From the NCBI GenBank assembly GCA_015680685.1, contig MNCI01016265.1, positions 78,295 through 142,294 on the forward strand: 64,000 nucleotides of DNA, in the 5' to 3' direction. The notes under the pieces were generated by a model. That model was not told where the DNA came from. It searched no databases and was given only the letters and a program-made list of their open reading frames with translations. The translations under genes and the position numbers were made by a program. Below, piece by piece: positions 26,380 to 37,749 of this stretch. Position 1 is the first letter of the stretch, and each line of letters begins with the position of its first letter. This DNA comes from Gnetum montanum (lineage: Eukaryota; Streptophyta; Gnetopsida; Gnetales; Gnetaceae).

Positions 26380-27196
26380 TGATGGGATGCGATATCGCGG
26401 CCATCGCGATATTGCATGGGCCGCGATATAGCAGCCATCGTGATATCACATCCCTCGCGATATCCCGATGCACCATCATATCTATAAATAAGAGGCGACT
26501 CTCCCTTGTTTCCTCATCCTAGGCTAGACAGTAGGGAAAATCTGGCAGATTGATCATTCTAGAGATAGAATATTTTCCATGTGCCTGCAATAGGATTCCT
26601 AAAGTGAACAGATCTTTATTCGAGCAAACATTGTACCTGAACACAAGTTTGTGTACGGCAATAAAGACGCGCTTCTTGGATAAACCTTGTAGTGCATGGA
26701 ATAGGATTTTATTATTATTATTTATTACTTGTTATTTCTTACTTGTTATTTACTATTTTCCTTCTCAACCCTTCTCTCCTAGTTAAGTGCCTCAGTACGA
26801 CCACTTTGAGCACATGTGTTACACATGGTGATCCCAGCAACGATTAGTGTTTGGTAGCCATGGTTGCATCAGTTCAGGGTGTGTATGGTAAGTGGGGCGG
26901 ATGCTAATGCTAGGTAATTTAGACTTAGTTCGTTAGTTAGAATTAGTAATTAGTCTCTCTACCCTTCAACTCATTAGCATAGGAGATAAAACACATAAAA
27001 ACTATAAAAATCATATACCTCAGACTTACTTAACCATACACCGTGACAACTACAAGTAAGTCTGGGAAGATAATGAATAATTAACCCTAAGTGTTCCATG
27101 GGGCATGTAGGCACTTAGTCTGGGGAGTTCGACTAGATCGCGCACGCTACGCTTGTATTCGTATGGTTGAGTGTAGGGGTATCTCGCCACTCATCA
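26380..27196 (+). repeat. Family A LTR2 (shared by units 1 and 2)
   Basis: An 817-bp LTR, TGATGGGATG to CACTCATCA, with GATATC palindromes at its start and a TATA box at 26482-26492. It serves as 3' LTR of unit 1 and 5' LTR of unit 2. Confidence 0.9.
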
Positions 27197-27197
27197 T

Positions 27198-27215
27198 TGG
27201 CGCCATTGTCGGGGA
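27198..27215 (+). other. Primer binding site, family A unit 2
   Basis: tggcgccattgtcgggga lies one base after LTR2. This is the tRNA-Asp-type primer site common to Athila and Tat elements, with one mismatch I can judge from memory (a for g). It supports the LTR boundary and the plus orientation. Confidence 0.8.
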
Positions 27216-27339
27216 CTAAGTGTTTCTGCACTGAATAGAACATAGGATATCACTCACATCGTTGGGAGCCTAAATGAACCTTCGAGTTAATTAAACGAAA
27301 AATTTATATAATGGTTAAATAGCACACTGATAAGACACT

Positions 27340-29301
27340 ATGTCTTCTTCTTCTTCTCATAAGAGCAACTCACCACCTAGGGATAATACAAAGAACAATC
27401 GGTAATCAAAAACACATAACCTAAATCCACTAGTTCCTCAACAATATAGGGTGGAATATACTCATCCCGATGAGTATATTTCCAATTTTACTTTTATCTT
27501 CGATCAAGATGAACAGATGCGCTGGAGAGATTTGCAAGGTAACATCATGTTACCTTCAGATCGGGCAATCCTAAACATGCTTCTCCGTGCTCTGGCACAA
27601 ATTGGCATGACACAGCTTTATGCTGAATACGTTGCAGTAGATTTTGACTCAAGGGATTATTATCCCATAGAAGCACAACGTATTAGGGACTCAAGGCAGG
27701 AGAGCCAACATACACTGTTGAAGGGGAAAGGCCCGCACGTCCTTAGCGAAATAAGAGATGGTGAACCACTCATAACGGGTTCTCTATCAAATGATGTTCC
27801 CCCTCTTAACGATGGTGAGGAGGTTGGGTATCAGAACTTACGATCAACGATACATAACCTTGGTTTTGATCCCCGTGAATGCCAACTGTTCACAGAGGGA
27901 ACAACAACTCATGATAAGGATGGGCACTTAGATCGTCACCACGATCTGGGTCATAGTAGCTGAAGAGAAGGCAAGAAGCATCACCATGGCGATGGTTCCC
28001 TTCTTCTTCACCTTCATCTCATCACACACCCTCTCCTTCCACCTCTAGGTGCAGCCATCATGAGCACAACGGTGAGGATAGAGGTAGGCAAAATGAGAGA
28101 CCTCGACGAGAGAGTCGAGAGAGAGGACAAGGGCATGAACGAAGGGAAAGTAGGGAACAACGCAGACATCACAGGCATCATGAAAGAGATGATCATGACA
28201 AACCCCTACTTGCAACCCAAAGTATGCTTGACATAACAGAGGCAGCAAGGATACCAACAAGGCATTCAAAAGACAGCCAGATCAAGCATTTAGACATGAA
28301 CAATATCCCACGCTTTGAGGGGGGATACAACGCTGATCTGCAGCATCATGTATAGGCATTCCACGATGTCTGCATCTTGCAGAACATAGAGAATGAGTGG
28401 CAAAAACTTAAGTTGTTTCCCAAGACACTCACCAAGGAAGTAGAGAGTTGGTACCGGTCCTTGGAACCAGAAACCATTTGAAGGTGGAGTACGATGTTAG
28501 AACTCTTCAACGATAAATATCAAAAAAAACTCCAGAGTGTCTAACTTGTGTAAGCAAATCCAAGGATGGAAGCAAGGTACTCATAAACCCTTGGATGCTG
28601 CTATGGGCCGCTACTACGCATTGTTACATCATTGCCCGGGCCATGGTTACGCACAGCGAGATAAACTCCACCACATCATGGATGGGCTAAGGCATGAAAC
28701 CAGGAGAACCCTTGGGACTTATGCCCAAGGGAGACTATCAGAACTTAGAGCCCATGAAGTTCATCACCTGTTGGAACAAGTAGCAAAAGAAGAAGGTGAA
28801 CTACAAAAAAAGGAAAGTGCGGAAGAATACAACCGTGATCCCTCCCTTCGAAAGAAGGGAGTAAGATTTTGTAATGAGGAGGATGAGTCACCACTTGAAG
28901 AGTTGGTGAACCGAAAAACCTTGCTAATTCAAAAATTAACAACAGAAGTATCGGCTAAGATGGACCAATTGTGGGATTCCTTAGACTCCAGACTTGAAAT
29001 TGTTTTGAAAATTGTAGAAGAGTCTAAGGCGGAACAAAGTAGTGACAAAGATAAGACAAAGCGGAGAGATTCAGGCCCTACACATAACAAGGGTAAGGGG
29101 AAAATTCCTATCTCCGATGAAGTTGTGGATTTTGACATAGACGATGACGGTGGATGTGAGATCTGCCAATATGAGGATCCTAAGGGATGTTGTCCAATGA
29201 TCTCACATCTACAGGAGTCTGGGGTGTATACGCTTAATCTAAGACTCAACCAATGGCAAACACCCCGAAGGTTACCTTATCCACAAGGTAACCCAAGGTA
29301 G
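27340..29301 (+). pseudogene. Family A unit 2 gag
   Basis: Gag structural protein, nearly complete but interrupted. The start MSSSSSHKS at 27340 runs into a TAA about 18 codons in. An open stretch 27451-27963 carries MLLRALAQIGMTQLYAEYVA. A stop-containing stretch follows with FEGGYNADLQHH at about 28315, and then 28537-29301 is open with HCPGHGYAQRDKLHHIMDGL, a Glu/Lys-rich helical region and a C-terminal CEICQYEDPKGCCP cysteine cluster (the nucleocapsid-like end). A frameshift near 28530 separates the last two parts. Domain order matches Athila gag. Confidence 0.8.
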
Positions 29302-29850
29302 TTTCACCAACCACTAACATGTTATCCAAGTGGAACTCCACCACAACCCATCGGACAACATCAGTAGTGGCAATACCCACAATCATGGGGGATGCCACTG
29401 CCAACACAACAGTACCCTTACCAGTAGCCCGATCCATATGGTTATTATGTGCAGCAGTTGGTTTCTCCAAGTGACTCTATGGGTCACACTACTCCCTAAT
29501 ATCACTACCAAGTTTGGGAGTACTTCAGGAGGACTCCTTCTCCTTTGGGAGGTACCCCACATACTTACCATCCTCCAACTCCATCCGCACATCTTCCACC
29601 TGTAGTTCTCACAACACCTCTTGCTCCAACAATGCAAGGGGACTTCCCCACTCAACCACAGTAATGCCATGCTACGAGAGCAGTAAACATTCAACCCACT
29701 GCTGGTTCTGACAACTGTAAAAAGAGAAGACCTTTCTTCAGAACTAGAAGCCCACATAAGCTCTCACAACAATAAGCAGTTGAGCCTATGTACACTCCTT
29801 CAGCATTTAAAACTTCGAAGCACCCTTCAGTACAATAGAGCTATACGCAT

Positions 29851-30492
29851 ATGATTATGTTAACACGTACCGTAACCGACTGGATCAAGGTAGGCCACTT
29901 TCCCAGGAAACTAACTGATCTTGGAAGCCCCTTAATCTATTTACAAATCGCCGGGAACGAACCACATAAGGCTCTTCTTGACTCAGGTTCCAGAGTCAAC
30001 TTAATATCACAAGAAATGTATCAAGCCTGGAACCTGCCCCAACTTAAGAAGAGAAACATTCAACTAGAGTTGGCTGACCAGTCCATCACCATTCCCTTGG
30101 GATTGGTGGAGGACATCATTACCACTATGTGTGGGTGGTCCTACCCAGCTGATTTCCTGGTGATTGAAATCAACAACAACGAAGGGGGCTTCCCAATTAT
30201 AATGGAAAGGCCATGGCTAAGTATAGTAGATGTGTACCTAGGGATCTGTGATCTTTCCTTGCAGATATCTAAGATAAACATATATGGAAAGATCGAGAAG
30301 AAGAAAGTTCTATGCAACACATACAGTGACCCAAAGGGTGATGACATGGAAGAATGTTCAACATCTCTTCCATGTAATTGGTGTGCCCAAGAAACACAAA
30401 TTCAAAGGTGCCTGTATGTAGCAACCACACCAGTAGTGGACACCCAGTGGTTGATAGCTACTAGAAAGAGCAAATCAATATGCACGAAATGA
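29851..30492 (+). CDS. Family A unit 2 aspartic protease
   Basis: A 213-codon open frame encoding a retropepsin-like protease. The catalytic motif is ALLDSGSRVNLIS (DSG at 29990-29998). Downstream are NIQLELADQSITIPLG, GLVEDII and IIMERPWLS, equivalents of the protease core and the (I/L)LGRPWL block; here G is replaced by E in that block. It lies after the Pro/Gln-rich gag tail. In Athila elements protease is followed by RT; here it is not, so the protein would act only in trans or with an autonomous partner. The upstream start is uncertain, since it may be translated as a gag-protease fusion. Confidence 0.75.
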   Translation: MIMLTRTVTDWIKVGHFPRKLTDLGSPLIYLQIAGNEPHKALLDSGSRVNLISQEMYQAWNLPQLKKRNIQLELADQSITIPLGLVEDIITTMCGWSYPADFLVIEINNNEGGFPIIMERPWLSIVDVYLGICDLSLQISKINIYGKIEKKKVLCNTYSDPKGDDMEECSTSLPCNWCAQETQIQRCLYVATTPVVDTQWLIATRKSKSICTK

Positions 30493-32299
30493 ACTGAGGG
30501 AACTCATGCTAACAATGAAAGCATAGACACATTGAAATATGAGCATCACCAACTTCCACCCCTTAATCTAAGAACATCAATTGGGAGAAGTTGGGCACTT
30601 CTACGAAACTCAAACAGGCATTCATTATTTCAAATCTCTCCCTTGCAATTCAATCATGGGGGAGATGGCCACCTATGCTAACCATTAGAGGTTCTTAGTT
30701 CTTTTTAAGTTTTTGTTTTACATGTTTTTGTTTTACACATTTTTTTATAGGTTTTTGTCTTACATGTTTTTGTTTTACAATTTCTTTAACTTTTCTTATT
30801 TTTTTTTACAACTTTCTTCAACTTTTCTTGTTTTTGTTTTACAAATTTCTTTAACTTTTCTTGTTTTTTTTCAATGTTGTTATACTTTTTCATTTTGTGT
30901 GTGTGTGTGTGTGATCCATTATGTAAGTTTGTCACCTAATAAGTGTTCAGAATGATGGTGTGAACTGTTTTCATGTTGATTGCTAATGTTTGGTTTTTAC
31001 CTTTAAGTTATGATGTTAATACTAAGGTATGTTCTTTTGATATGGTAGGCAATGAGTCCACTTCATCCATCCATCCACAAAGTCTATGGTCTCTCTTGGC
31101 TTGGAAATGTACAATCCCTTTCTAATAAGAACTTTAACGAATTGGTGACTGGGTACTTCTCAAACCATGGAAGAACTCAAGGTTGAAAAGGGTGTGACTT
31201 CAAGGGAACTTAATGCATTTGTATTGGCCATTCTCTTGGGTGCTTGGATGTTTTCTTCTTGGGTTTTCTCATCGTTCCGATGTTACCCAATTATCGGAAG
31301 CTGAGCCAATAAAAATAACAATTCTTTGCATGGTGTGGTTCTCATGCATAAAAACACAAAACACAAAAAAAAAAGTGAGAATTCAAAACACACCCCTTAG
31401 ACGAATAATCCCTTGGGCTACAAGCATTGGTTATGGAACCAAAAATGTTCCCTCTAACTAAGGCCCTTCTTGCTTCCCATTCTCTCCTCCTTGTTTCGTC
31501 GGAATGATGGTGGCTCTTTGCAGATGCATTCTTGCTACTCAAGTGGATGGTTTGGCCAAATGCATTGATGCAAAGTCATTGGATGTGGTTGGTTTGAGGC
31601 TAAAGTTGGAATGAGATTTGCCAAGTCACATTAATCATGAACTACACAAGGGGCTATATACGACCTTGGTCTTGAGACTCCATTCCATTCTCTTCTCTCC
31701 ATCCTTCTCTCCGTTATTTACCTCATTGCCGGTCATATCATTAGTATATATTTTGGTAGATACATTGTTTTCTTTTTGGTAAATTCTTATGGTTAATACT
31801 TTAACTCTTGTTCCAAAGGACATTCCCAGAGCCTACAGACTCTTTGAATGTCGGTTTGTCAGGGCATTAAGGGCATGAGCCTGCTTTGGAGAGGACCCAT
31901 TAACATTCCTATTTGGGGCATTAGTTAAATTCTTTCCCTTAACATTTTTGCAATTAATTTTATTTTATTTTGTTCATTTCCATCTTGACATCCATTCATT
32001 AATGCTATAGTTGTCTCTTTTTATCTATCTTTCTTATTCCTTTTCTTTCTCCATTTTAATGCTACCGAAGGTTCATGATTAGTCATGGGGGTACAGGGCC
32101 TGATTTTTTTGATTTTATCCTAGCCCCGATTTTTTCAATTTTCTCCTAACCCCTACACCTTTGGTAGTCATCATTAATATATCTCCAGATTTGTATTAGC
32201 CATACCACAACCTAGCCAATGGACTTACACCAAAGCAAGGTATTAATTACATGATGATTCAATTACCCTTGCTAATATAAGACTATGTTGTGTGTGTAG
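30493..32299 (+). other. Non-coding internal 3' region, unit 2
   Basis: No coding frame. T-rich ttttgttttac-type repeats at 30705-30890 are followed by a short (tg)n run near 30898-30915. An internal polypurine-like agtcatgggggt is at 32081-32092. The region aligns with 24615-26133 of unit 1. Confidence 0.7.
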
Positions 32300-32488
32300 A
32301 TGGCGATCATGCAACAACAGATTGGATCTGGAGGGAATGCTTGGAATGGAGCAGCGCTGAAACAACTATGCAAGGAGCAAGATCGATGGTGCGCTTATGG
32401 ATGGACAATGAAAGGCGTAATCTTGGCATTGGTAGCAACAACATTTCTTCTCTCTTCTCTTTTCTCTCAGTTGCCAAATGAGGCCTGA
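32300..32488 (+). CDS. Small ORF with hydrophobic C-terminus, env position
   Basis: A 62-codon open frame starting MAIMQQQIGSGGNAWNG directly after gtgtgtgtag, a good splice-acceptor match with a possible branch site (gctaat) upstream. The last third, GVILALVATTFLLSSLF, is long and hydrophobic enough for one membrane span, giving a tail-anchored shape. The homologue in unit 1 has one nonsense change. The position (after gag/protease, before the 3' LTR) is where Athila elements carry a spliced env-like gene, so a spliced subgenomic message is an inference. I do not recognise the protein. Confidence 0.45.
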   Translation: MAIMQQQIGSGGNAWNGAALKQLCKEQDRWCAYGWTMKGVILALVATTFLLSSLFSQLPNEA

Positions 32489-32649
32489 TGTTAATGTAAT
32501 AAGGTGTTCACCCTTGTTGTCATGAACACTAGTTATGTCAGGTCTTGTAATGATGATCTGTTCACATGTCATCCCATTAGTTTCCATTGAGTCAATAATC
32601 CCATACCTTCCCAATATTATTGTACTGAACTCAAGGACGAGTTTTCATT

Positions 32650-32663
32650 TAGTCATGGGGTTA
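32650..32663 (+). other. 3' polypurine tract, family A unit 2
   Basis: agtcatggggtta abuts LTR3. The equivalent at 33592-33605 is agttatgggggta. This is the plus-strand priming site expected just before the 3' LTR. Confidence 0.65.
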
Positions 32664-33478
32664 TGATGGGATGCGATATCATGACAGCTGTGATATTACT
32701 TTCGCGATATCGTGTCTTCCCCTGCAATATCACGTACACGATATCACAGTGTGCTGTCATATCTATAAATAAGAGGCGGCTCTCCCTTATTTTCTCATCC
32801 TAGGCTAGACAATAGGGAAACTCTGGCAAATTGATCACTCCAGAGATAGAATATTTTCCATGTGCTTGCAGTAGGAGTCCTAAAGTGAACGAATCTTTAT
32901 TCGAGCAAACATTGTACTTGAACATAAGTTTGTGTACAGTAATAAAGATGAGCTTCATGAATAAACCTTGCAGTGCATGGAATAAGATTTTATTATTATT
33001 ATTTATTACTTGTTATTTATTACCTGTTATTTACTATTTTCCTTCTCAACCCTTCTCTCTTAGGTAAGTTCCTTAGTACGACCACTTCAAGCATGTGCAT
33101 TATGCGTGGTGATCTCAGCAACGATTAGCGTTTGGTAGCCACGATTGCATCGGTTCAAGGTGTGTACGGTAAGTGGGAACGGATGCAAACGCTAGGTAAT
33201 TTAGACTTAGTTCATTAGTTAGAATTAGTAATTAGTCTCTCTACCCTTCAACTCATTAGCATAGGAGATAAAACATATAAAAAATATAAAAATCATATAC
33301 CTCAGACTTACTTAACCATACACCGTAACAACTACAAGTAAGTCTGGGAAGATAACGAATAATTAACCCTAAGTGTTCCATGGGGCGTGTAGGCACTTAG
33401 TCTACAAAGTTCGACTAGATCATGCGTGCTACGCTCGTATTCGTATGGTTGAGTGTAGGGGTATCTCGCCACTCACCA
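32664..33478 (+). repeat. Family A LTR3
   Basis: TGATGGGATGCGATATC to CACTCACCA, 815 bp, with TATA box at 32763-32773. It closes unit 2 and opens a collapsed third unit. Confidence 0.88.
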
Positions 33479-33605
33479 TCTTGTAATGATGATCCGTTCA
33501 CATGCCATCCCATTCACCATTAGTTCCATTCAAGTCAATAATCCCATACCTTCCCAATATTTTGTAAGGAACTCGAGGACGAGTTTTTATTCAGTTATGG
33601 GGGTA
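33479..33605 (+). repeat. 127-bp internal 3' tail between LTR3 and LTR4
   Basis: This segment matches the end of the unit 2 internal region (32543-32663): both start tcttgtaatgatgatc, run through ccatcccatt and ccttcccaatat, and end with the polypurine tract before TGATGGG. It is what remains of a third internal region, fused straight onto the end of LTR3. Confidence 0.85.
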
Positions 33606-34362
33606 TGATGGGATGCGATATCACGTCTGCTACGATATCGCATCCCCTACGATACGCGATATCGCAATGCGTCGACGAATCTATAAATAAGAGGCAGCTC
33701 TCCCTTGTTTCATAGTCTAGGCCTAAACTGTAGTGAAACTCTGGTAGTTTTTCCTCTCCAGAGATAGAATAATTTTCATCTGCCTGCAGTAGGAGCTCCA
33801 AAGTGAATGGATCTTTATTCAAGCAAATATTGTACCTGAACACAAGTTTGTGTACGGAAATAAAGACAAAATTCTTGGATAAACCTTGCAGTGCATGGAC
33901 TAAGCTAGATATGACTTTCCTTATTGTTATTTATTGTTTATCATTTAAATGCTTTATTAGTTAATTAAATCTCTCTCAACCCTTCTCCCATAGTTAAGTG
34001 CATTTAGTATGACTGCTTCGAGCACGTGCGTTACGCTTGGTGATCCCAATAATGAATAGCGTTTGGTAACCAAGGTTGCATTGGTTCAGGGTGTGAACGG
34101 TAAGTGGGAATGGATGCTGNCGCATGATTCGGTCGAACTTGGCAGACTAAGTGCCTACACGCCTCATGGAACACTTAAGGTTAATCATTCGTTGTCTTCC
34201 CAAACTTACTTGTATTTGTCACAGTTGTATGGTTAAGTAAGTCTGAGGTATATGATTTTTATGTCTTTTCTCTTTTATCTCCTATGCTAATGAGGTGAAG
34301 GGTGAAGAGACTAATTAACTAACTTTAACTAACTAACTAAGCCTTAATTAACCTAGCATCAG
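33606..34362 (+). repeat. Family A LTR4, broken by two N gaps with an inverted segment
   Basis: LTR4 runs in plus orientation from TGATGGGATG at 33606 to gaatggatgctg at 34119 (TATA at 33681-33691). After the N at 34120, bases 34121-34362 are the reverse complement of the next part of the LTR (compare 21150-21405). A second N at 34363 ends it. The last ~50 bp of the LTR are missing. Confidence 0.9.
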
Positions 34363-34363
34363 N
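34120..34363. other. Single-N gaps bounding a flipped contig piece
   Basis: The only two ambiguous bases in the window are n at 34120 and n at 34363. Flipping the 242 bp between them makes the LTR continuous (gctgatgctaggtt joins cleanly to ggatgctg). This points to a scaffold or gap-filling orientation error rather than biology. Confidence 0.85.
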
Positions 34364-34832
34364 TCAGTCATATCCATTCCACATACTAATAGTAAAAGTA
34401 AAGTGCATGGAATAGTAAAACATTAACTAGAAAAGTAGTAATCAATAGTCTAAGTGCAAACAATAAACATTATTCTAAGTAAAGCAGTAAACTACGAGAA
34501 TAATGCAATAGTATGAAATAGCTCGATCTTTATTGCTGGTCACACTTGCACCCAAGTACAAGATGTTTGAATAAAGACTTTGTTCACTAAGTCACAATAC
34601 ATTGCGGGCATTCACACTTCTAAGTACTTAAGACTAAATTCATGAAAAGAAATTGAAAGAGTTCTATTACTATGGAATGAAGCTTATGCGAATCCATGCA
34701 CCTAAGTGCTGTATTTATAGGCTAGCATGCGTCCCGCAATATCGTTTATATGATGATGTAGGTTGTGCTACACTATTAAATCTATCATATCATAATTGCA
34801 ATATCATTACTTAACAAAAATTAACTTTATCA
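34364..34832 (-). repeat. Family B 3' LTR (minus strand, truncated)
   Basis: Read on the minus strand it starts TGATAAAG, follows the polypurine tract at 34833-34845 and matches the plus-strand LTR at 62634-63225, including the ctataaatacagc TATA region and the tttatagg/gcacttagg block. Its far end is cut by the N at 34363. Confidence 0.8.
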
Positions 34833-34845
34833 TACCCCCACGACT
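34833..34845 (-). other. 3' polypurine tract of family B copy 1
   Basis: On the minus strand agtcgtgggggta abuts the LTR start. Same sequence type as in family A. Confidence 0.65.
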
Positions 34846-34984
34846 AATTAAAATCTTTTCCTCAAGTTAAAACAAAATGAGGATAGAGTCCCTTACAAAA
34901 TTGGGAGGTAGATTTACATGACTAACTAACTATATACATGACACTAAATGTCATAGTGGTGATTTACAAAAAATCAACACAAGT

Positions 34985-37749
34985 TATGTTAAGACAAACT
35001 GAAACAAAAAAAACAAAAGTTGATGAAGCTCGATGTAGCCTAAGTAATTCCTGGTGGTGGTGGCTCCTCCATTGGTTACTTCCCTTTGTCATCATGCTTC
35101 TGAAACTTGTATTTGTTAAGTTGAGCATAAAGTTTTTCCTCCTCCATTCTAAGGTCATGTACTGTTCATGCCTATTGTGCAATGTGTGATGGAGTTAGTA
35201 CATCCCATGGACATGGTAGTTGCGAAAACATCTAATTGGTCTTGATGTATCATACTACGAACTACCTCCTCTCTTCTTCAAATTCCATGGCCATCTTACG
35301 TAACTCTTGATAATCTGACATTCTTCTAGCTAGGTTTTGTGCAACATCTTTCTACCCCTGGTAGCCAAGCTTAACTACTTCTAATTCAAAGTTTGCCACC
35401 TAAAGCTTCTATAGAGCATCTTTTCAATCTACAAAATCCTTTTTGTACAATGTATATGTGGCTACTACTTACTATTCAAACTCATTTTTGGGGTTGCTTG
35501 TTGTCAACATGGCTAAGTTAGCATAACGAAAGTTAGCTCATGTATTCTTTCAAATCTTCTATTTGTGAGTCTTTATTTTTTATCTTCGCTTAGTGAATAT
35601 GAGCATAGCTATCCAAGATGGGTTGCCAGTCTAGATTCTATGCTAATATGGAATTGATATGGGCTTTCGCCATCTAGATTTAATTCTCATTGGTTTGTTT
35701 AAACATGCCCACTTGATTGTAGAAGTGTTCTTTGAGCCTTTCATGCTTCTTTGCCTTATTCTACCTTGAGCTTATCTCAATAGCTAATGTTTGTCTAATT
35801 GTGCGTAATTCCTATATTATGATGTTTTATTTTCTCTTGCTAAGCAGCTCACATCTTGGTTGACTCTTGTCAGTTGTTCTTTCAACTGATGGATGCACTC
35901 CTCCAGGATGTTTTTCTACTTCTCTACATTAATCAACTTGGTGTTGTCTATAGTGAGTTGCTTATTTTCTTCCTATGTTGTAGTGAGTAGCTTAGCATGT
36001 GCATATGTTTGTACTTATGCTATTGAGGCATTCCACACCACTTTCTTCCTCTCATTCTTCATCTACTTATTTTGCTCCATTAGACGATTAATCTGTTCTA
36101 TTCTAAACTTCTCTAGCTAGTTAGGCATAACATATTGTGTAGGATCTTTGCATTCAACCCTTGAGGTTGTGAGCTCTTCCTATAGTATGATAATTTCATT
36201 TTTTGCATCCTCTACCCTAGTTTTTTCCATGACCAGCTTACCCGTGGTTGCTATTAACTCTGACTATATTGCAATGACATCACTTGGGATGTCAAAAAGA
36301 TTTGTCATGACTTGCCCAATCTATAGTAGTTGATCCAACACATCTTCATGATCGATAGAAGTCATTGAGGTACCAACTAGCATTTGAGCATTCCTAGCTT
36401 TAGTTACATGTGCTGGTGACGTAACAAGTGCGTGAAATGATTACCTGATGTGATCTATGATCACATTTGTTGTTGTTGCTGCATCTTGATGCTGCATAAC
36501 CATGACTGTGCCTCCTTCTTTGGTTTCAAGCATCACTTGGAATGATATAGCATTCCCAAAAAATTTTTGTGATCATTAGGCCTCTCCCCCTGACCATAAT
36601 GATATTTGTCCACTAATAGGATCTATGGAGACTATTGGTTGAATGACAGTATTAATGACTCTATAGAGGTTGGCTTCCTCACACGTTCCCAAACTGATAG
36701 TCTTTGTAATTTATTGCAAATGACTGATTGATGGCCTGTAATCTTGTGATAGTGATGGTAGAACTTGCTATTGCTACTGACCACTAGGTCCTACTTGTTG
36801 TTGTTGTAAAATAGTTTGTGTGGCTTCACAAATGTCAGTTTGTTCCTCCACCTGATCTTTCTTTGGTGGTGCTGGCTTGAGCATCTCAACATAGGAAGCA
36901 TTTATAGCCTTCCTAAGGATGTCATTGGTGTACCCTAGGATTCGAGCACATTTTCATAACTTCCTGATGAAATAAAGGAATGGAAGTGTTAGCTTCCTTG
37001 CCTTTGTTTCCTCAAACCACCTTTGGACCTCCATAAAGTAGAGTTGTGCGATAGTTGTGCTATATTTTCCCATTAAGATCGTACTTCCCCTAGTTGCATA
37101 TATAGATATTTTGTTAATATTTTTGTGAAAAACAAATGATAAGTGCCAATTTTGAAATAGATTCTTTCTTCCAGAGTTAGCTTATTGTAATCCTTGTCTT
37201 CTTTGCCATATGTTCTTTGCAACCATTGTTTCCTTGTGTCTATATCTAATTTGGTGGATAAATATGCTACTCTTGCCCCCTCATTAGACATATTAAGAGC
37301 TTCAACTATCACCTTAATTGAATAGAAAACTAAGATTCCCTCAATATTAACTATGGCATCTTCTCTAAATACCATTCTCTATTGTTTAAGAGTGTGGGCC
37401 ATAACAGTGACGCTTGGAGTTGCATCCTCACCATTTCTAGAGCAAATTCCATGAATGGGCCAAAGTTTAGTTCCACGATCACTGTAGTTAGGATCAATTT
37501 CTCTTGGATGACTTGGAGGCAATCTGGTGCCAGCGTGAGGTGCTATCCTTATGCTTGTGGTTCTTCTACCTACCCTTGGGCTGAATGTTTAATAGTAGGA
37601 GTTTCCTAATGGATGCTCAAAGCTTGAGCCTCTTGTTCCACATGTTTTGCTTGTGGATCTTATTCTCCTGTTTGGCCTTTCCCAAGGCCTCTAGGTCTTT
37701 TGCTTACTGGCTGTGAGGGTCCTCCTATTACTCCTCTCTTTGGGGCCAT
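34985..37749 (-). pseudogene. Family B extra ORF in env position, coiled-coil protein (broken)
   Basis: Starting MAPKRGVIGGPSQPVSKRPR at 37749, right after ggttacag (acceptor-like), minus-strand frames remain coding-like for about 2.7 kb (~900 codons) despite many stops and some shifts. Readable blocks are IVELNFGPFMEFALEMVRMQ, IVEALNMSNEGARVAYLSTK (open at 37375-37073), TTIAQLYFMEVQRWFEETKA, and ARILGYTNDILRKAINASY. A long coiled-coil-type part follows at about 36250-35500 (EENKQLTIDNTKLINVEK, LEECIHQLKEQLTRV). The end is proline-rich (PMEEPPPPGIT). I do not recognise the family. Position matches the env-like gene of Athila, but no signal peptide or envelope feature is visible. Confidence 0.6.

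Larger units (their letters stand above)
20639..27196 (+). mobile_element. Family A unit 1: Athila-like non-autonomous LTR retrotransposon
   Basis: The unit consists of LTR1 (20639-21454), a primer site, gag, protease, about 1.8 kb without RT or integrase, and LTR2 (26380-27196). The LTRs begin TGATGGGA and end CACTCATCA. Gag and protease resemble the Athila lineage: a gag block with CPGHGYA, and a protease with ALLDSGSGVNLIS. Absence of pol means it would need enzymes from another element. It shares LTR2 with unit 2, making a tandem array. Confidence 0.85.
26380..33478 (+). mobile_element. Family A unit 2: Athila-like non-autonomous LTR retrotransposon
   Basis: The unit spans LTR2 (26380-27196), a good primer site, gag (27340-29301), protease (29851-30492), about 2.1 kb of non-coding DNA with a small ORF, a 3' polypurine tract, and LTR3 (32664-33478). 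No RT or integrase is present. It is better preserved than unit 1, and its LTR2 is shared with it. Such LTR-internal-LTR-internal-LTR arrays usually come from unequal recombination between LTRs. Confidence 0.85.

Noticed and set aside
30713-30955. 80-codon Phe/Leu-rich frame that could look like a membrane protein
   Set aside because: It arises from the ttttgttttac simple repeat of family A and is not preserved in unit 1.
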